DNA of 64,000 nt, taken from positions 5,743,001-5,807,000 of the forward strand of contig NZ_CP109487.1 of assembly GCF_036227605.1 (NCBI RefSeq), read 5' to 3'. The stretch's first letter is position 1; the number at the start of each line of letters is the position of its first letter. Below the pieces are notes generated by a model, which saw nothing but the letters and a program-made list of their open reading frames with translations, did not search any database and had not been told where the DNA came from. Of this stretch, positions 52,541 to 61,915 are shown piece by piece. Made by a program: the position numbers and the translations under genes. This DNA is from Streptomyces sp. NBC_01439. Lineage in GTDB: Bacteria; Actinomycetota; Actinomycetes; Streptomycetales; Streptomycetaceae.

Positions 52541-54286
52541 TTACTTGGCGCAGATCGCCTTGTCGGCCTGCGCCCGCTGCACGTCCTCGGGCAGCTGCTG
52601 GGGTACCGGGGCCGCCAGCGGGGCGCCCGGCTGCTGGAAGTCCGGACCCAGCGTCAGCTTCATCGGGGTCTTCGCCGAAGCGTCCGCCGTCCCCACCTTC
52701 AGCGCGGTCGCGGGCAGGCCCATGATGTCCGCCAACGCCCGGGCCTGGTCGGCCTGGTTGGGGGCGTACTCCAGCTGCGTGGCGCCGACCTTCTCGGGCG
52801 CGTTGCCGACGTTGCTGGACTTCTGCACGCCCTTGCTGTTCTGCAGCCAGTTCAGCGTGGTGGAGGCGGAGCCCTTCGGGCCGCCGCCGTTGTAGATGCT
52901 CACCCGTACGTCCGCAGCAGCCGCGCGGGTGCCCTGGAGCTGGGCGTCCTGCTTGGCCTTCGCGTCCGCGTCGGCCGCCTCCTTGGCGGCCTGCTCCTTC
53001 TTCTCGACCTCCGTGAGCGAGACGTCCCCCCGGATCATCTGCAACAGCGGGTCGGCCAGGGCGTGGTCGACGACGACGGTCGCCTTCTTGCCCACCGGTT
53101 CGGCCGGGTTGTCGAGCACCGGCAGGGTGGTGAAGGTGATGTTCTTCGTGTCGATGCCCTTCAACTCGCCCGCCAGATCGGTGAGTTTGCCGATGGACCC
53201 GATCCCCGAGTCCACGCCGAGGGACTTGGTGGCGGCCTCCGCGAGGGAGAGGAACTTCTTGGGGCTGGTCAGCGTCTCCTTCGACTTCATCTCACGCATC
53301 ATGGAACCCAGGAACTGCTGCTGGATCCTGATCCGGTCGAGGTCGCTGTTGTTGCCGAAGCCGTGCCGGGTGCGGACGAAGGCGAGGGCCTGTTCGCCCT
53401 CCAGCCGGTGTTCGCCGGCGTCCAACTTGAGGTGGGAACCCTCCTCGTCGTTGACGGCCTTGTCCAGGCACACCGGTACTCCGCCGACCGCCGTGCTCAG
53501 CGTCTTGACGGCGTTGAAGTCGGCCATCATGAAGTGGTCGACCTCGATGCCGGTGAGTTCCTTGACCGTGCGCATCGTGCAGCCCGCGTCGCGCCCCTCC
53601 TGGCCCAGGCTGGTGTTGAAGCGGGTGCCCTTGGTGGGTGCGATCGTCTTCGTCGATCCGTCCGGCTGTTTCGTCGGGCAGGCCGGGATGTTGGCGATCA
53701 GGTCGCGGGGGATGGAGAGCGCGGTCGCGTTGGTCCGGTCCTTGGAGACGTGGAACAGGATCGTGGTGTCGGCGTGGCCGACGCTGTCCTTGTCCCCGTA
53801 GTTCTCGTTGCCCGCGCCGGTGCGCTTGTCGGTTCCGATGACCAGGATGTTGATGGGCTGGTCCTTCTTGAAACCGCCGGTGCCCGCGCCCGCCACATCG
53901 GTGACGCTGAGGTTGCCGTTCAGGTGGTCGTAGTAGAGGTACCCCGCCACGGCACCGCCGACCAGCAGGAACGCCACCACTCCGCCGGTGATGGCCAGCC
54001 CCTTCTTGCGGCGTCCACCGCCGCCGCCGCCCGCGCCCTTGCGCGAGCGCCCGCCGCGCCGACCGCCGCCGGGGGGCGGGTCGCCGCGACGCGGCCTCGG
54101 CACCCCGGGGGAGGGGGTGGTGGGGGTTGGGGGAGCAGACGGTGATCTGCGGGGTGCGGTGACCTTGGGCCGCGCTTGCGCGGCGGAGTCGGCCAGTCGC
54201 AGTTCGTAGTTGCCGGTGCGGGGATTGAGCACCCACTGGTCGGCGGGGTCGATCTCGTCCGCCCGTCCACGGCTTTGCGCATCCAC
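52541..54286 (-). CDS. LCP family protein 4 with LytR_C domain
   Basis: A 581-residue protein. Its cytoplasmic part begins with ADQWVLNPRTGNYELRLADS, followed by a Pro/Gly/Arg-rich stretch. The TM helix is at 96-118, the LCP domain at about 140-420 (LVIGTDKRTG, SIPRDLIANIP, TRFNTSLGQEG, VRTRHGFGNNSDLDRIRIQQQFL) and the LytR_C domain at about 455-545. The N-terminal segment may contact a cytoplasmic partner. Only 59 bp separate it from LCP3, so the two may be cotranscribed. Confidence 0.92.
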   Translation of the reverse strand: MDAQSRGRADEIDPADQWVLNPRTGNYELRLADSAAQARPKVTAPRRSPSAPPTPTTPSPGVPRPRRGDPPPGGGRRGGRSRKGAGGGGGGRRKKGLAITGGVVAFLLVGGAVAGYLYYDHLNGNLSVTDVAGAGTGGFKKDQPINILVIGTDKRTGAGNENYGDKDSVGHADTTILFHVSKDRTNATALSIPRDLIANIPACPTKQPDGSTKTIAPTKGTRFNTSLGQEGRDAGCTMRTVKELTGIEVDHFMMADFNAVKTLSTAVGGVPVCLDKAVNDEEGSHLKLDAGEHRLEGEQALAFVRTRHGFGNNSDLDRIRIQQQFLGSMMREMKSKETLTSPKKFLSLAEAATKSLGVDSGIGSIGKLTDLAGELKGIDTKNITFTTLPVLDNPAEPVGKKATVVVDHALADPLLQMIRGDVSLTEVEKKEQAAKEAADADAKAKQDAQLQGTRAAAADVRVSIYNGGGPKGSASTTLNWLQNSKGVQKSSNVGNAPEKVGATQLEYAPNQADQARALADIMGLPATALKVGTADASAKTPMKLTLGPDFQQPGAPLAAPVPQQLPEDVQRAQADKAICAK

Positions 54287-54507
54287 GGTTGCTCGAATCC
54301 TCCGTCGGTGCCTCGCGACGCGCCTCCCCCAGGCGCACGGTCAACGATCCGGCTGCTGGTGCCCGTTTCTGATCCGGCCGGGCACCGGATCGCTCACCTT
54401 ATCCGCCCTGTTCGGCGGCAAACCATGCTGGTGACAAATTCCACTCACCTTATAACGGGGCGAACCGCCCATCCCACTCGGTTCGGTCACCGGCTTTTGG
54501 GATTGCT

Positions 54508-55734
54508 TTACCGGCAGTCGGCGTTGCCCGCAGTGGTTCCCGTAAAGGTAGGGACGGGTGCCTGAGGTGTGATGGTTCCCCCGTCGGTGGAGTCCGTGTT
54601 CGAACCGGCCCCCGTGTCCGACCCCGCGGCCTCCGCCGGACGTGCGGTCGGGGTGGGCTCCGGCGGGGCGACCGTGACCGGCTTGTCCGTCCGCAGCTGT
54701 TGGAACAGCCGCGCCGCATCGGGCTCGACCAGCTCGTCCCGGTTCGGGTCGGGCGAGTACGGCTTGCGGGGCACCGTCAGGAACTTGACCTGATCGGTCG
54801 GTATGTCCCGCATGCCCCGCACGAGTTCGTACAGGCCACGCAGCGAGGCCAGTGCCGGGTCCGTGGTCACCGAGGAGGTCGCCGCGTCCAACAGCGGGTA
54901 CAGCCGCGCCGGATTCAGCAGCACCCCGTTGCTCTGCACCTTCTTGACGAGCGAACCGAGGAACTGCTGCTGCCGGTCCATCCGTTCGGTGTCACTGCCG
55001 TTGCCCAGGCTGTGGCGGGCGCGGACGTATCCCAGCGCCTGCTCGCCCCGCAGGGTCTGGCGTCCGGCGGCCAGCCGCAGCTTGGCCTCGGCATCGTCCA
55101 CCGGCTCCTTGAGGCAGACCTCCACCCCGCCGATGGCATCGACCATCTTCTTGAACCCACTGAAATCGATCACCATGTGATGGTCGACACGGATCCCGGT
55201 CAGCTTCTCAACGGTACGGATCGTGCAGGCGGCCCCGCCCCACTGGAACGCCCAGTTGAACTGCGCGAACCGTTCGACGGTGCGGCTCCCGTCCACCTGC
55301 CGGCACGAGGGGATGTCCGTCATCAGGTCCCGGGGTATCGACACGGCGGTCGCGCTCCTGCGGTCCTGCGGCAAGTGCAGCAGGATCGTGGTGTCCGAGC
55401 GCTCGGTGCCCTTGTCCCGCCCGTACCCGGCGTTGTTCCGGCCGGAGCGCGAGTCCGAGCCGATCAGCAGGATGTTCTGGGCCCCGGTGGCCAGGTGCGC
55501 CGGGCGCTCGCGCTCGTAGCGCCTCAGTTCGGCCGCGGCCGAGGTGTCCTCGGTGATGTTCCCGTCGAGCTTGTTGTAGAGCCACCAGCCGGTGGCCGTA
55601 CCCGCCAGGACCAGGAAGGCCATCCCGAGGCCGACCCAGCGCAGCAGCCGGCGCCGACGCCCGCGGCTGCGCGGGGGCCGCCCCGCACCCCCGGCCGCGT
55701 CGGTGCCGCCCGGTATGTCTGCGCTGTCCGTCAC
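54508..55734 (-). CDS. LCP family protein 5
   Basis: A 408-residue protein: short basic N-terminus (1-30), TM helix (31-52), LCP domain (about 75-340) with LLIGSDSRSGRNN, SIPRDLMTDIP, VDAIGGVEVCLKEP and YVRARHSLGNGSDTERMDRQQQFL, and a Thr/Pro-rich C-terminal tail without a LytR_C domain. An ATTTGTCACC sequence on its strand 126 bp upstream is shared with the region upstream of LCP4. Confidence 0.92.
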   Translation of the reverse strand: MTDSADIPGGTDAAGGAGRPPRSRGRRRRLLRWVGLGMAFLVLAGTATGWWLYNKLDGNITEDTSAAAELRRYERERPAHLATGAQNILLIGSDSRSGRNNAGYGRDKGTERSDTTILLHLPQDRRSATAVSIPRDLMTDIPSCRQVDGSRTVERFAQFNWAFQWGGAACTIRTVEKLTGIRVDHHMVIDFSGFKKMVDAIGGVEVCLKEPVDDAEAKLRLAAGRQTLRGEQALGYVRARHSLGNGSDTERMDRQQQFLGSLVKKVQSNGVLLNPARLYPLLDAATSSVTTDPALASLRGLYELVRGMRDIPTDQVKFLTVPRKPYSPDPNRDELVEPDAARLFQQLRTDKPVTVAPPEPTPTARPAEAAGSDTGAGSNTDSTDGGTITPQAPVPTFTGTTAGNADCR

Positions 55735-55919
55735 TGGCGTCCGTCCCCTCGCCGCTACGACTGCGGGCCGTCGGCCGTAAGGGTGAGCACGGCCACTGCC
55801 GATGCTGCCCCCGGGGCGCCGGAGCAGCCCGGGGGCAGGGGCTCGTCAAGGGCCGTTCGGGTGACAAATCGCCCGCACCTGCCCTCCACCAGTGTGGGCG
55901 ACGGGCCTCCGGGCGGCGA

Positions 55920-56669
55920 TCAGACGGTGTGGGTGACGCGCTCGCTCTCGCTGCGCTGCGCCAGCCCGTCCGCCGGGAGTCGGTCCAGGTTCCGGCACAG
56001 CACCACGGACCCGCCCGCGGCCAGCGCGGCGTAGAGTCCGGCCGAGAGCCCGTCCCAGGTGTCGTAGCCGAGCCCGGTCAGCACCCGCGAGCCCTCGCCG
56101 AGGCCGAGCTTCGCCGCGTCCTCGCGGGCGCGGGCCACCAGCGCCGTGTGCGTGAGCTCCTCGCCGCCGACGACCAGCGCCGGGCCATCGGGATCCACCG
56201 GCACGAAGGGCGCGAAGCGGTCTCCCTGCCCCGGCACCTCCACCGCGTAGTCGGCGAACCCGGCCGGCGGCTGCGGGAACCGTCCGCCGAGCGGCCGCAG
56301 CGCGAGCGCGACCCGCTCACCGCCGCACGCCAGGGCCTCCTCCAGGGTGTCCGGCCCGCTGACGACGAGGTCCGCACCGGCCGGGTCCCCGCCCACCTCG
56401 ACGACGACCCCCACGGAGGCGCAGGCGAGCAGCCACACGGCGCTCTGCCAGTGCGCCGGGAGCATCAGCGCGAGCCGGTCCCCGGGCTCGGCCCCCAGGT
56501 CGCCCTGGAGCAGATTGGCGGTCTTGGCCACCCAATTGGCGAAGGTCGCGACGGACAATTCGACGCGTTCGCCGGTGGCATCGTCGTAGAAGGTGACGAG
56601 CGGGCGGCCCGGATCGGCGGCGAGCGCGGATCGCAGCAGGTCGGCAGGGGTGCGGTCAGTGGCGTTCAC
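55920..56669 (-). CDS. TIGR03089-like truncated adenylate-forming protein
   Basis: A 249-residue protein resembling the N-terminal part of AMP-dependent synthetases (TFYDDATGERVELSVATFANWVAKTANLL, LMLPAHWQSAVWLLACASVGVVVE, YDTWDGLSAGLYAALAAGGSVVL). It lacks the P-loop TSGTTGxPK sequence and the whole C-terminal domain, so adenylation activity is unlikely. Start GTG 56669. Intact members of this short family are widespread in actinobacteria, so it is not a random truncation. It lies divergent to the amidase gene, and its function is unknown. Confidence 0.8.
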   Translation of the reverse strand: MNATDRTPADLLRSALAADPGRPLVTFYDDATGERVELSVATFANWVAKTANLLQGDLGAEPGDRLALMLPAHWQSAVWLLACASVGVVVEVGGDPAGADLVVSGPDTLEEALACGGERVALALRPLGGRFPQPPAGFADYAVEVPGQGDRFAPFVPVDPDGPALVVGGEELTHTALVARAREDAAKLGLGEGSRVLTGLGYDTWDGLSAGLYAALAAGGSVVLCRNLDRLPADGLAQRSESERVTHTV

Positions 56670-56808
56670 CCGGCACAGCGTACGCGGGCCCGTCCCTCGT
56701 ACGGGGGCCGTCGGCTCCTCCGTACGGGGTAGGGGTATCCGCGGCGGGCCGGACGGGGCGTCAGTTCTCGGATGGCGCCCGGCGATCCGCGTGCTCACCA
56801 TCCTTTTC

Positions 56809-58194
56809 ATGCGTGGATTCCTTGCTTCCTCGATCGGCGTCGCGACGGCCGCCGTACTGACCCTGCCCCTCGCGCTGCCCACCCCCGCCCTGGCCGAGAC
56901 CGCCCCCGCAACCCCCGCCGGGTCCACCCAATCGCTGCCGCTCGTCCCGCTGGGACCCTCGGCGACGCGGGCGCCCGGAGTCCCCGGAACGAGCGCCTCC
57001 CCGGGCCGCCCCGAGACGCAGGGCCTGACCGCACGCGAGGTGAAGACGTTCTCGCTGGTCGGCGTGGTCTGGGACGACGCGGCCACCGAACTGCACGGCC
57101 GGGTCCAGGTGCGGACCCGCTCCACCCGGACCGCCACCTGGTCGGACTGGCAGGACGTGGAAACCCACAACGGCGAGCACGCCGCCGACCCCGACGCGGC
57201 GGAACGCGGTGCGCGCCCGATCCGCGGCGCCACCGCCCCGCTGTGGGTGGGCGAGTCCGACGCCGTGGAGATCCGCGTCCAGGCCGAATCCGGCGCCCCG
57301 ACCACCCGCGCCCCCTCCCGACTGCCCACGGGCATGCGGATTGAGCTCGTCGACCCGGGCGCGGAACCCCCCGCCACGGGCTCCGACGGCAAGAACACCG
57401 GCCCCGGCGACGGCAAGGGCGAGGTGGCGGTGCCCGCCATGACGATGGAGACGGCGGAGTCCTCCGCGGCGAACGTCCCGCACGCCTCGCTCGGCGCGAA
57501 CGAGATCACCGCACTCGACAAGGCCGACTCCACCGCCGACGCGATCTTCGCGAGCGACGGCGAACTGGCCGCGGCGGCCGCCCCGTACATCGGCCCGCGC
57601 CCGCGGATCGTCACCCGCAAGGGCTGGGGCGCGAACGAGAGCCTGCGCGAGCCCGGCTTCGTCTACACCAGCACGGTCAAGGCGGCCTTCGTCCACCACA
57701 GCGCCTCCGGCAACAACTACGCCTGCAAGGACGCTCCCGCGGTCCTGCGCAGCCTGTACCGCTACCACGTGATCAGCAACGGCTGGCGGGACTTCGGCTA
57801 CAACTTCGCCGTCGACAAGTGCGGCACGGTCTACGAGGGCCGCGCGGGCGGCGTCTCCAAGGCGGTCCTCGGCGCGCACACCATGGGCTTCAACACCAAC
57901 AGCATGGGCGTCGCGGTGCTGGGCACCTTCACCTCCACGACCCCGCCGGCGGCGGTGGTCAACTCGGTCGCCCGCCTCACGGCCTGGAAGCTCGGCCTCT
58001 TCGGCCGGGACCCGCGCGCGAAGACCAACCTGACGTCGGGCGGGGGCAACCGCTACCCCAAGGGCAGGAGCGTGTCGATGAACGTCATCTCCGGCCACCG
58101 GGACGGCTTCGCCACCCAGTGCCCGGGCACGAAGCTCTACGGCAAGCTCGGCGCCGCCCGCACGGCCTCGGCGAAGCTCCAGGGCCGCCCGTAG
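56809..58194 (+). CDS. Secreted peptidoglycan-recognition (PGRP) N-acetylmuramoyl-L-alanine amidase
   Basis: Cleaves the bond between MurNAc and L-alanine in peptidoglycan. The 461-residue protein has a signal peptide (about 1-33, ending in PALAETA), a beta-rich region (about 80-190, VKTFSLVGVVWDDAATELHGRVQVRTR), and a C-terminal PGRP amidase domain (about 265-450). Zinc ligands appear in AFVHHSASG (about 296), GAHTMGFNTNSMGV and the late HRDGFATQCPG. ATG 56809 gives a standard signal peptide; in-frame upstream starts would not. Fits wall turnover beside the LCP cluster. Confidence 0.92.
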   Translation: MRGFLASSIGVATAAVLTLPLALPTPALAETAPATPAGSTQSLPLVPLGPSATRAPGVPGTSASPGRPETQGLTAREVKTFSLVGVVWDDAATELHGRVQVRTRSTRTATWSDWQDVETHNGEHAADPDAAERGARPIRGATAPLWVGESDAVEIRVQAESGAPTTRAPSRLPTGMRIELVDPGAEPPATGSDGKNTGPGDGKGEVAVPAMTMETAESSAANVPHASLGANEITALDKADSTADAIFASDGELAAAAAPYIGPRPRIVTRKGWGANESLREPGFVYTSTVKAAFVHHSASGNNYACKDAPAVLRSLYRYHVISNGWRDFGYNFAVDKCGTVYEGRAGGVSKAVLGAHTMGFNTNSMGVAVLGTFTSTTPPAAVVNSVARLTAWKLGLFGRDPRAKTNLTSGGGNRYPKGRSVSMNVISGHRDGFATQCPGTKLYGKLGAARTASAKLQGRP

Positions 58195-58270
58195 CCTCCG
58201 ACGGTCCGCAGGGTTCCTGGGCGCGGCGCCGTTGCCGGGGCTCGGCCCCACACCCCCTACGGCGCTCCGC

Positions 58271-58292
58271 GCGGGGTCCGGGGCGGAGCCCC
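58271..58292. repeat. Dispersed intergenic repeat, copy 3
   Basis: An exact copy of the block at 24414-24435 and 41109-41130, here between the amidase and DNA glycosylase genes and followed by GCGCCGGCGTTCGGGG, a relic of the left arm. Confidence 0.8.
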
Positions 58293-58365
58293 GGTCTTTC
58301 GGCCGCGCCGGCGTTCGGGGCGGAGCTCCGGGGGAGATGCGGCCGGGCCGGGCTACGCTCGACAC

Positions 58366-59367
58366 ATGGCCGGCCGCTTCGATCCCCTCACCCGCGCCGC
58401 GGTCCGCGGCGGCCGCACCGACGTACCCGCGGGCCGGGGCGCCGCCGCCGGCTCCGGGGCCCGGGAACGCCACTGGATCCCCGACGGCCCCGTAGACCTC
58501 GGCCTCACCCTCGGCCCGCTCCGCCGCGGCCCCGCCGACCCCACCTTCCGCACCACCCCCGACGGCTCGCTCTGGCGCACCGGCCGCACCCCGCAGGGCC
58601 CGGCCACCCTCCGCGTGTCCCGCGCGGGTGAACAGGTGCACGCCGAGGCCTGGGGCCCCGGCGCCGACTGGTTCCTCGAGCAACTGCCCGCACTCCTCGG
58701 GGCGGGCGACGACCCCGCCGCCTTCGTGCCCCGCCACCGCCTCGTGTACGCCAGCCACCGCCGCCGTCCGGGCCTGCGCCTCACCCGCACCGGCCTGGTC
58801 CTCGAATCCCTGATCCCCACGGTCCTGGAGCAGAAGGTCACCGCCGACGAGGCCTACCGCGCCTGGCGCCGCCTGGTCCGGCAGTACGGCGAGCCCGCCC
58901 CGGGCCCGGCCGGCGGACCGGACCTGTACGTCGTGCCCGCGCCGCGCACCTGGGCCGTGGTCCCCTCCTGGGACTGGCACCGGGCCGGGGTCGACGCCAA
59001 GCGTTCCGCCACGATCGTGCGGGCGGCCCGCGTGGCGAACCGCCTGGAGGAAGCGGCCGCGATGGACCTGCCCGAGGCCGTACGGAGGCTGGAGGCCGTA
59101 CCCGGCATCGGCCCGTGGACCTCCGCCGAGACCCTCCAGCGCAGCAACGGCCACCCCGACGCGATCACCACCGGCGACCTCCACCTGCCCGGCATCGTCG
59201 GCTACGCCCTCGCGGGCGACCGCGACGCAGACGACGCCGCCATGCTGGAGCTCCTCGCTCCGTACGCAGGACAGCGCCACCGCGCGGCCCGCCTCGTCCT
59301 CCTCGCGGGCCGCACCCCGCCCCGCCGCGCGCCCCGCATGCCGCGCGGCGACATCGGCCGCTTCTGA
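58366..59367 (+). CDS. DNA-3-methyladenine glycosylase II-like (AlkA/HhH-GPD family)
   Basis: Removes alkylated purines in base excision repair. The 333-residue protein has an N-terminal TBP-like domain with basic residues, then the HhH-GPD core: LIPTVLEQKVTADEAYRAW, the helix-hairpin-helix RLEAVPGIGPWTSAETL, and the catalytic Asp in TTGDLHLPG. There is no C-terminal iron-sulfur cluster. Likely monocistronic. A general family role is sure, the lesion spectrum is not. Confidence 0.87.
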   Translation: MAGRFDPLTRAAVRGGRTDVPAGRGAAAGSGARERHWIPDGPVDLGLTLGPLRRGPADPTFRTTPDGSLWRTGRTPQGPATLRVSRAGEQVHAEAWGPGADWFLEQLPALLGAGDDPAAFVPRHRLVYASHRRRPGLRLTRTGLVLESLIPTVLEQKVTADEAYRAWRRLVRQYGEPAPGPAGGPDLYVVPAPRTWAVVPSWDWHRAGVDAKRSATIVRAARVANRLEEAAAMDLPEAVRRLEAVPGIGPWTSAETLQRSNGHPDAITTGDLHLPGIVGYALAGDRDADDAAMLELLAPYAGQRHRAARLVLLAGRTPPRRAPRMPRGDIGRF

Positions 59368-59531
59368 GCCCTGCCGTCAGGCGCCCCCGCCGGCCCGCGG
59401 GCCGGACACCCCGGCCGGCGCGGGCTGGCGGGCACGGTGGCGGCGAGGGGCCGGGACCGCCCGGCGCCCGGACGGCGGCCGCGGACCGGGCCCAGCAGGG
59501 CATGGGCGGCCCGGCGGGCCCGCCGCAGGCG

Positions 59532-60830
59532 TCACCGCACCTGGACGAAGTCCGCCGCGGACCGCGCCGGCCGCTCCGCCGGGACCGCCGCCGGGTGCCC
59601 CACGGCCACCGTTCCCATCGGGTCCCACTCCTGCGGCAGCTCCAGCACCTCCCGCACCACGTCCCGGCAGAACATCGTCGAGGACACCCACGCCGACCCC
59701 AGCCGCTCCCCGGCCAGCGCGACCAGCAGGTTCTGTACGCCCGCGCCCATCGCGACCACGAACATCTCCCGCTCCGCCGTGTCCCGCCGGGCGTGCCCGT
59801 AGTGGTGCGCGCCGTCCGTCACCAGACACGGCACCACCAGGTACGGGGCCGCCCGCAGCACCTCCCCGCGCCGCACCCGCTTCGCCACGGACTCCTCGGA
59901 CTTGCCGTCGGAGCGCAGGTCCGCGATCCACGCGTCCCGCATCGCGTCGAGCAGCCGCACCCGGGAGGCTTCGGACTCCAGCAGGACGAACCGCCACGGC
60001 GTCGTGTGGTGGGGGGCCGGGGCCGTCACGGCCGCCGCCACCGCCCGCCGCACCGCGCCCGGGTCCACCGGCTCCGCCGTGAAGGCCCGTACCGTACGGC
60101 GCTGCGTCACGGCTTCCCGTACCGCCTCCGAGGTCCCCAGCCGGAACATGTCGTCGGCCGACGGGCGCACCAGGTCGCGGGCCGAGGAGCCCTCGCCCAG
60201 GACGTGCGCCAGCCCGCGCACGACGGCCACCGGCAGCCCGGCCGCCTTGCCCTTGACCAGGTCACCGGCGGCTGCCAGCTCGTCCGCGGTCGCCACCACC
60301 GTGGCGCTCAGCGGATTGCCGTGCGCGTCCGTGCCGCCGCGCAGGTCGTCCAGGACCCGCACACCGGCCGAGCCGATCGCCACGTCCGTCAGCCCGTTGC
60401 GCCACGGCCGCCCGAAGGTGTCCGTCACGACCACGCCCACGTCCACGGACAGGGTGTCGCGCACGCCGGCGCGGATCGCGGCGGCCGAGCCGTCCGGGTC
60501 CTCGGGGAGGAGCAGCACCGTGCCGGGGGCGGTGTTGGAGGCGTCCACGCCGGCCGCGGCCATCACCAGGCCCTGCCGGTTCTCGACGATCCGCAGCGGA
60601 CCCCGGCGCGCGACGACCCGTACGGTCTCGGCGTCTATCGCGGCCTCGCGCGAGTCGGCCTCCACGATCCGGCCCTCGGCCTTGGAGACGATCTTCGAGG
60701 TGACCAGCAGGACGTCCCCGTCGCGCAGGTCGGGGGCGGCCGTCGTGATCAGCTTCGCCAGGTCGTCGCCCGGCCTGACCTCCGGGATCCCGTCGACGGC
60801 CCGCACCTCGTACGCGGGCGCACGCGTCAC
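59532..60830 (-). CDS. fbiB: Bifunctional coenzyme F420 gamma-glutamyl ligase / dehydro-F420-0 reductase
   Basis: Adds glutamates to coenzyme F420-0 and reduces its precursor. The 432-residue protein has an N-terminal CofE domain (about 1-245: [41 protein letters not shown]) fused to a C-terminal FMN-binding nitroreductase domain (about 250-432: [34 protein letters not shown]). The actinobacterial FbiB fusion is complete. GTG 60830 overlaps the cofD stop as GTGA, so the pair is coupled. Confidence 0.95.
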   Translation of the reverse strand: MTRAPAYEVRAVDGIPEVRPGDDLAKLITTAAPDLRDGDVLLVTSKIVSKAEGRIVEADSREAAIDAETVRVVARRGPLRIVENRQGLVMAAAGVDASNTAPGTVLLLPEDPDGSAAAIRAGVRDTLSVDVGVVVTDTFGRPWRNGLTDVAIGSAGVRVLDDLRGGTDAHGNPLSATVVATADELAAAGDLVKGKAAGLPVAVVRGLAHVLGEGSSARDLVRPSADDMFRLGTSEAVREAVTQRRTVRAFTAEPVDPGAVRRAVAAAVTAPAPHHTTPWRFVLLESEASRVRLLDAMRDAWIADLRSDGKSEESVAKRVRRGEVLRAAPYLVVPCLVTDGAHHYGHARRDTAEREMFVVAMGAGVQNLLVALAGERLGSAWVSSTMFCRDVVREVLELPQEWDPMGTVAVGHPAAVPAERPARSAADFVQVR

Positions 60831-61786
60831 CGGGAGGCCTCCGCCAGCTCCAGCGCGGCGCGGGCCATCTCCGCGGTGGCCTCCACATCGGTCATCATCA
60901 GCGGCACCGCGCGGCAGGTGATCCCGGCGGCCTCGACCTCGGCGACGGCGTCCGCGTCCGAGGTGTCCACGAGCCAGCCGTCCAGCAGCCCGGTCCCGTA
61001 GTGCAGGGCGACCGCGGCGGCGGTGGACTCGACGCCGACCGCGGCGAGCACTTTGTCGGCCATCCCGCGCACGGGCGCGCCACCGACGATGGGGGAGAGG
61101 CCCACGACGGGCGCCGAGGCGGAGGCCACGGCGTCCCGGATGCCGGGGACGGCGAGGATCGTGCCGACCGAGACCACGGGGTTCGACGGCGGGAAGATGA
61201 TCACGTCGGCGGCGGCGATGGCCTCCAGTACGCCCGGGGCGGGCTTGGCCTGCTCGGCGCCCACGGGTACGACGGCTTCGGCGTCCACCGAGGCGCGCAG
61301 CCGGACCCAGTACTCCTGGAAGTGGATGACGCGGCGCTCGCCGGTGCCGGCCTCGGTGATCGCGACGTGGGTCTCGACCCGGTCGTCGGACATAGGCAGC
61401 AGCCGGACGCCGGGCTGCCAGCGGTCGCAGAGGGCCTCGGTGACGGCGCTCAGCGGGTAGCCCGCGCCGAGCATCTGCGTACGCACGATGTGCGTGGCGA
61501 AGTCGCGGTCGCCGAGGCCGAACCAGGTGGGCCCGACCCCGTACGCCGCGAGTTCCTCCTTGACGGTGAAGGACTCGTCGGTGCGACCCCAGCCCTGGTC
61601 CTCGTTGATGCCACCGCCGAGGGTGTACATCACCGTGTCCAGGTCGGGGCAGACCTTGAGCCCGAAGAGGTGAATGTCGTCACCGGTGTTGCCGATGACC
61701 GTGATGTCCGCGTCGGGCACTGCCGACTTGAGTCCGGACAGGAACCGGGCGCCGCCTATACCGCCGGCCAGAACAACAATGCGCAT
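60827..61786 (-). CDS. cofD: 2-phospho-L-lactate (or phosphoenolpyruvyl) transferase of F420 synthesis
   Basis: Joins the phospho-lactyl or phosphoenolpyruvyl-GPP donor to the deazaflavin Fo to give (dehydro)F420-0; also called fbiA. The 319-residue protein has the CofD blocks [15 protein letters not shown] at the N-terminus, [35 protein letters not shown] and [14 protein letters not shown]. Start ATG 61786. Ahead of it is a perfect 51-bp tandem duplication that may affect its promoter. Confidence 0.95.
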   Translation of the reverse strand: MRIVVLAGGIGGARFLSGLKSAVPDADITVIGNTGDDIHLFGLKVCPDLDTVMYTLGGGINEDQGWGRTDESFTVKEELAAYGVGPTWFGLGDRDFATHIVRTQMLGAGYPLSAVTEALCDRWQPGVRLLPMSDDRVETHVAITEAGTGERRVIHFQEYWVRLRASVDAEAVVPVGAEQAKPAPGVLEAIAAADVIIFPPSNPVVSVGTILAVPGIRDAVASASAPVVGLSPIVGGAPVRGMADKVLAAVGVESTAAAVALHYGTGLLDGWLVDTSDADAVAEVEAAGITCRAVPLMMTDVEATAEMARAALELAEASR

Positions 61787-61795
61787 GCAGACAGT

Positions 61796-61897
61796 CTGTC
61801 AGCCGGAGGCTGTCGTCGAGGGGTGGTGGTCGGGCGGCGGGTGGGACTGTCAGCCGGAGGCTGTCGTCGAGGGGTGGTGGTCGGGCGGCGGGTGGGA
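61796..61897. repeat. Perfect 51-bp tandem duplication upstream of cofD
   Basis: The unit beginning CTGTCAGCCGGAGGCTGTCG occurs twice without a mismatch (61796-61846 and 61847-61897). The first copy begins 10 bp upstream of the cofD start codon, so it occupies the likely promoter and leader. Confidence 0.95.
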
Positions 61898-61915
61898 GTG
61901 GCAGGCCGGTCGACG

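Noticed and set aside
56761..59280. An 839-codon minus-strand frame across the amidase and DNA glycosylase genes
   Set aside because: It spans two recognisable plus-strand genes and a terminator-like repeat, with no motif of its own.
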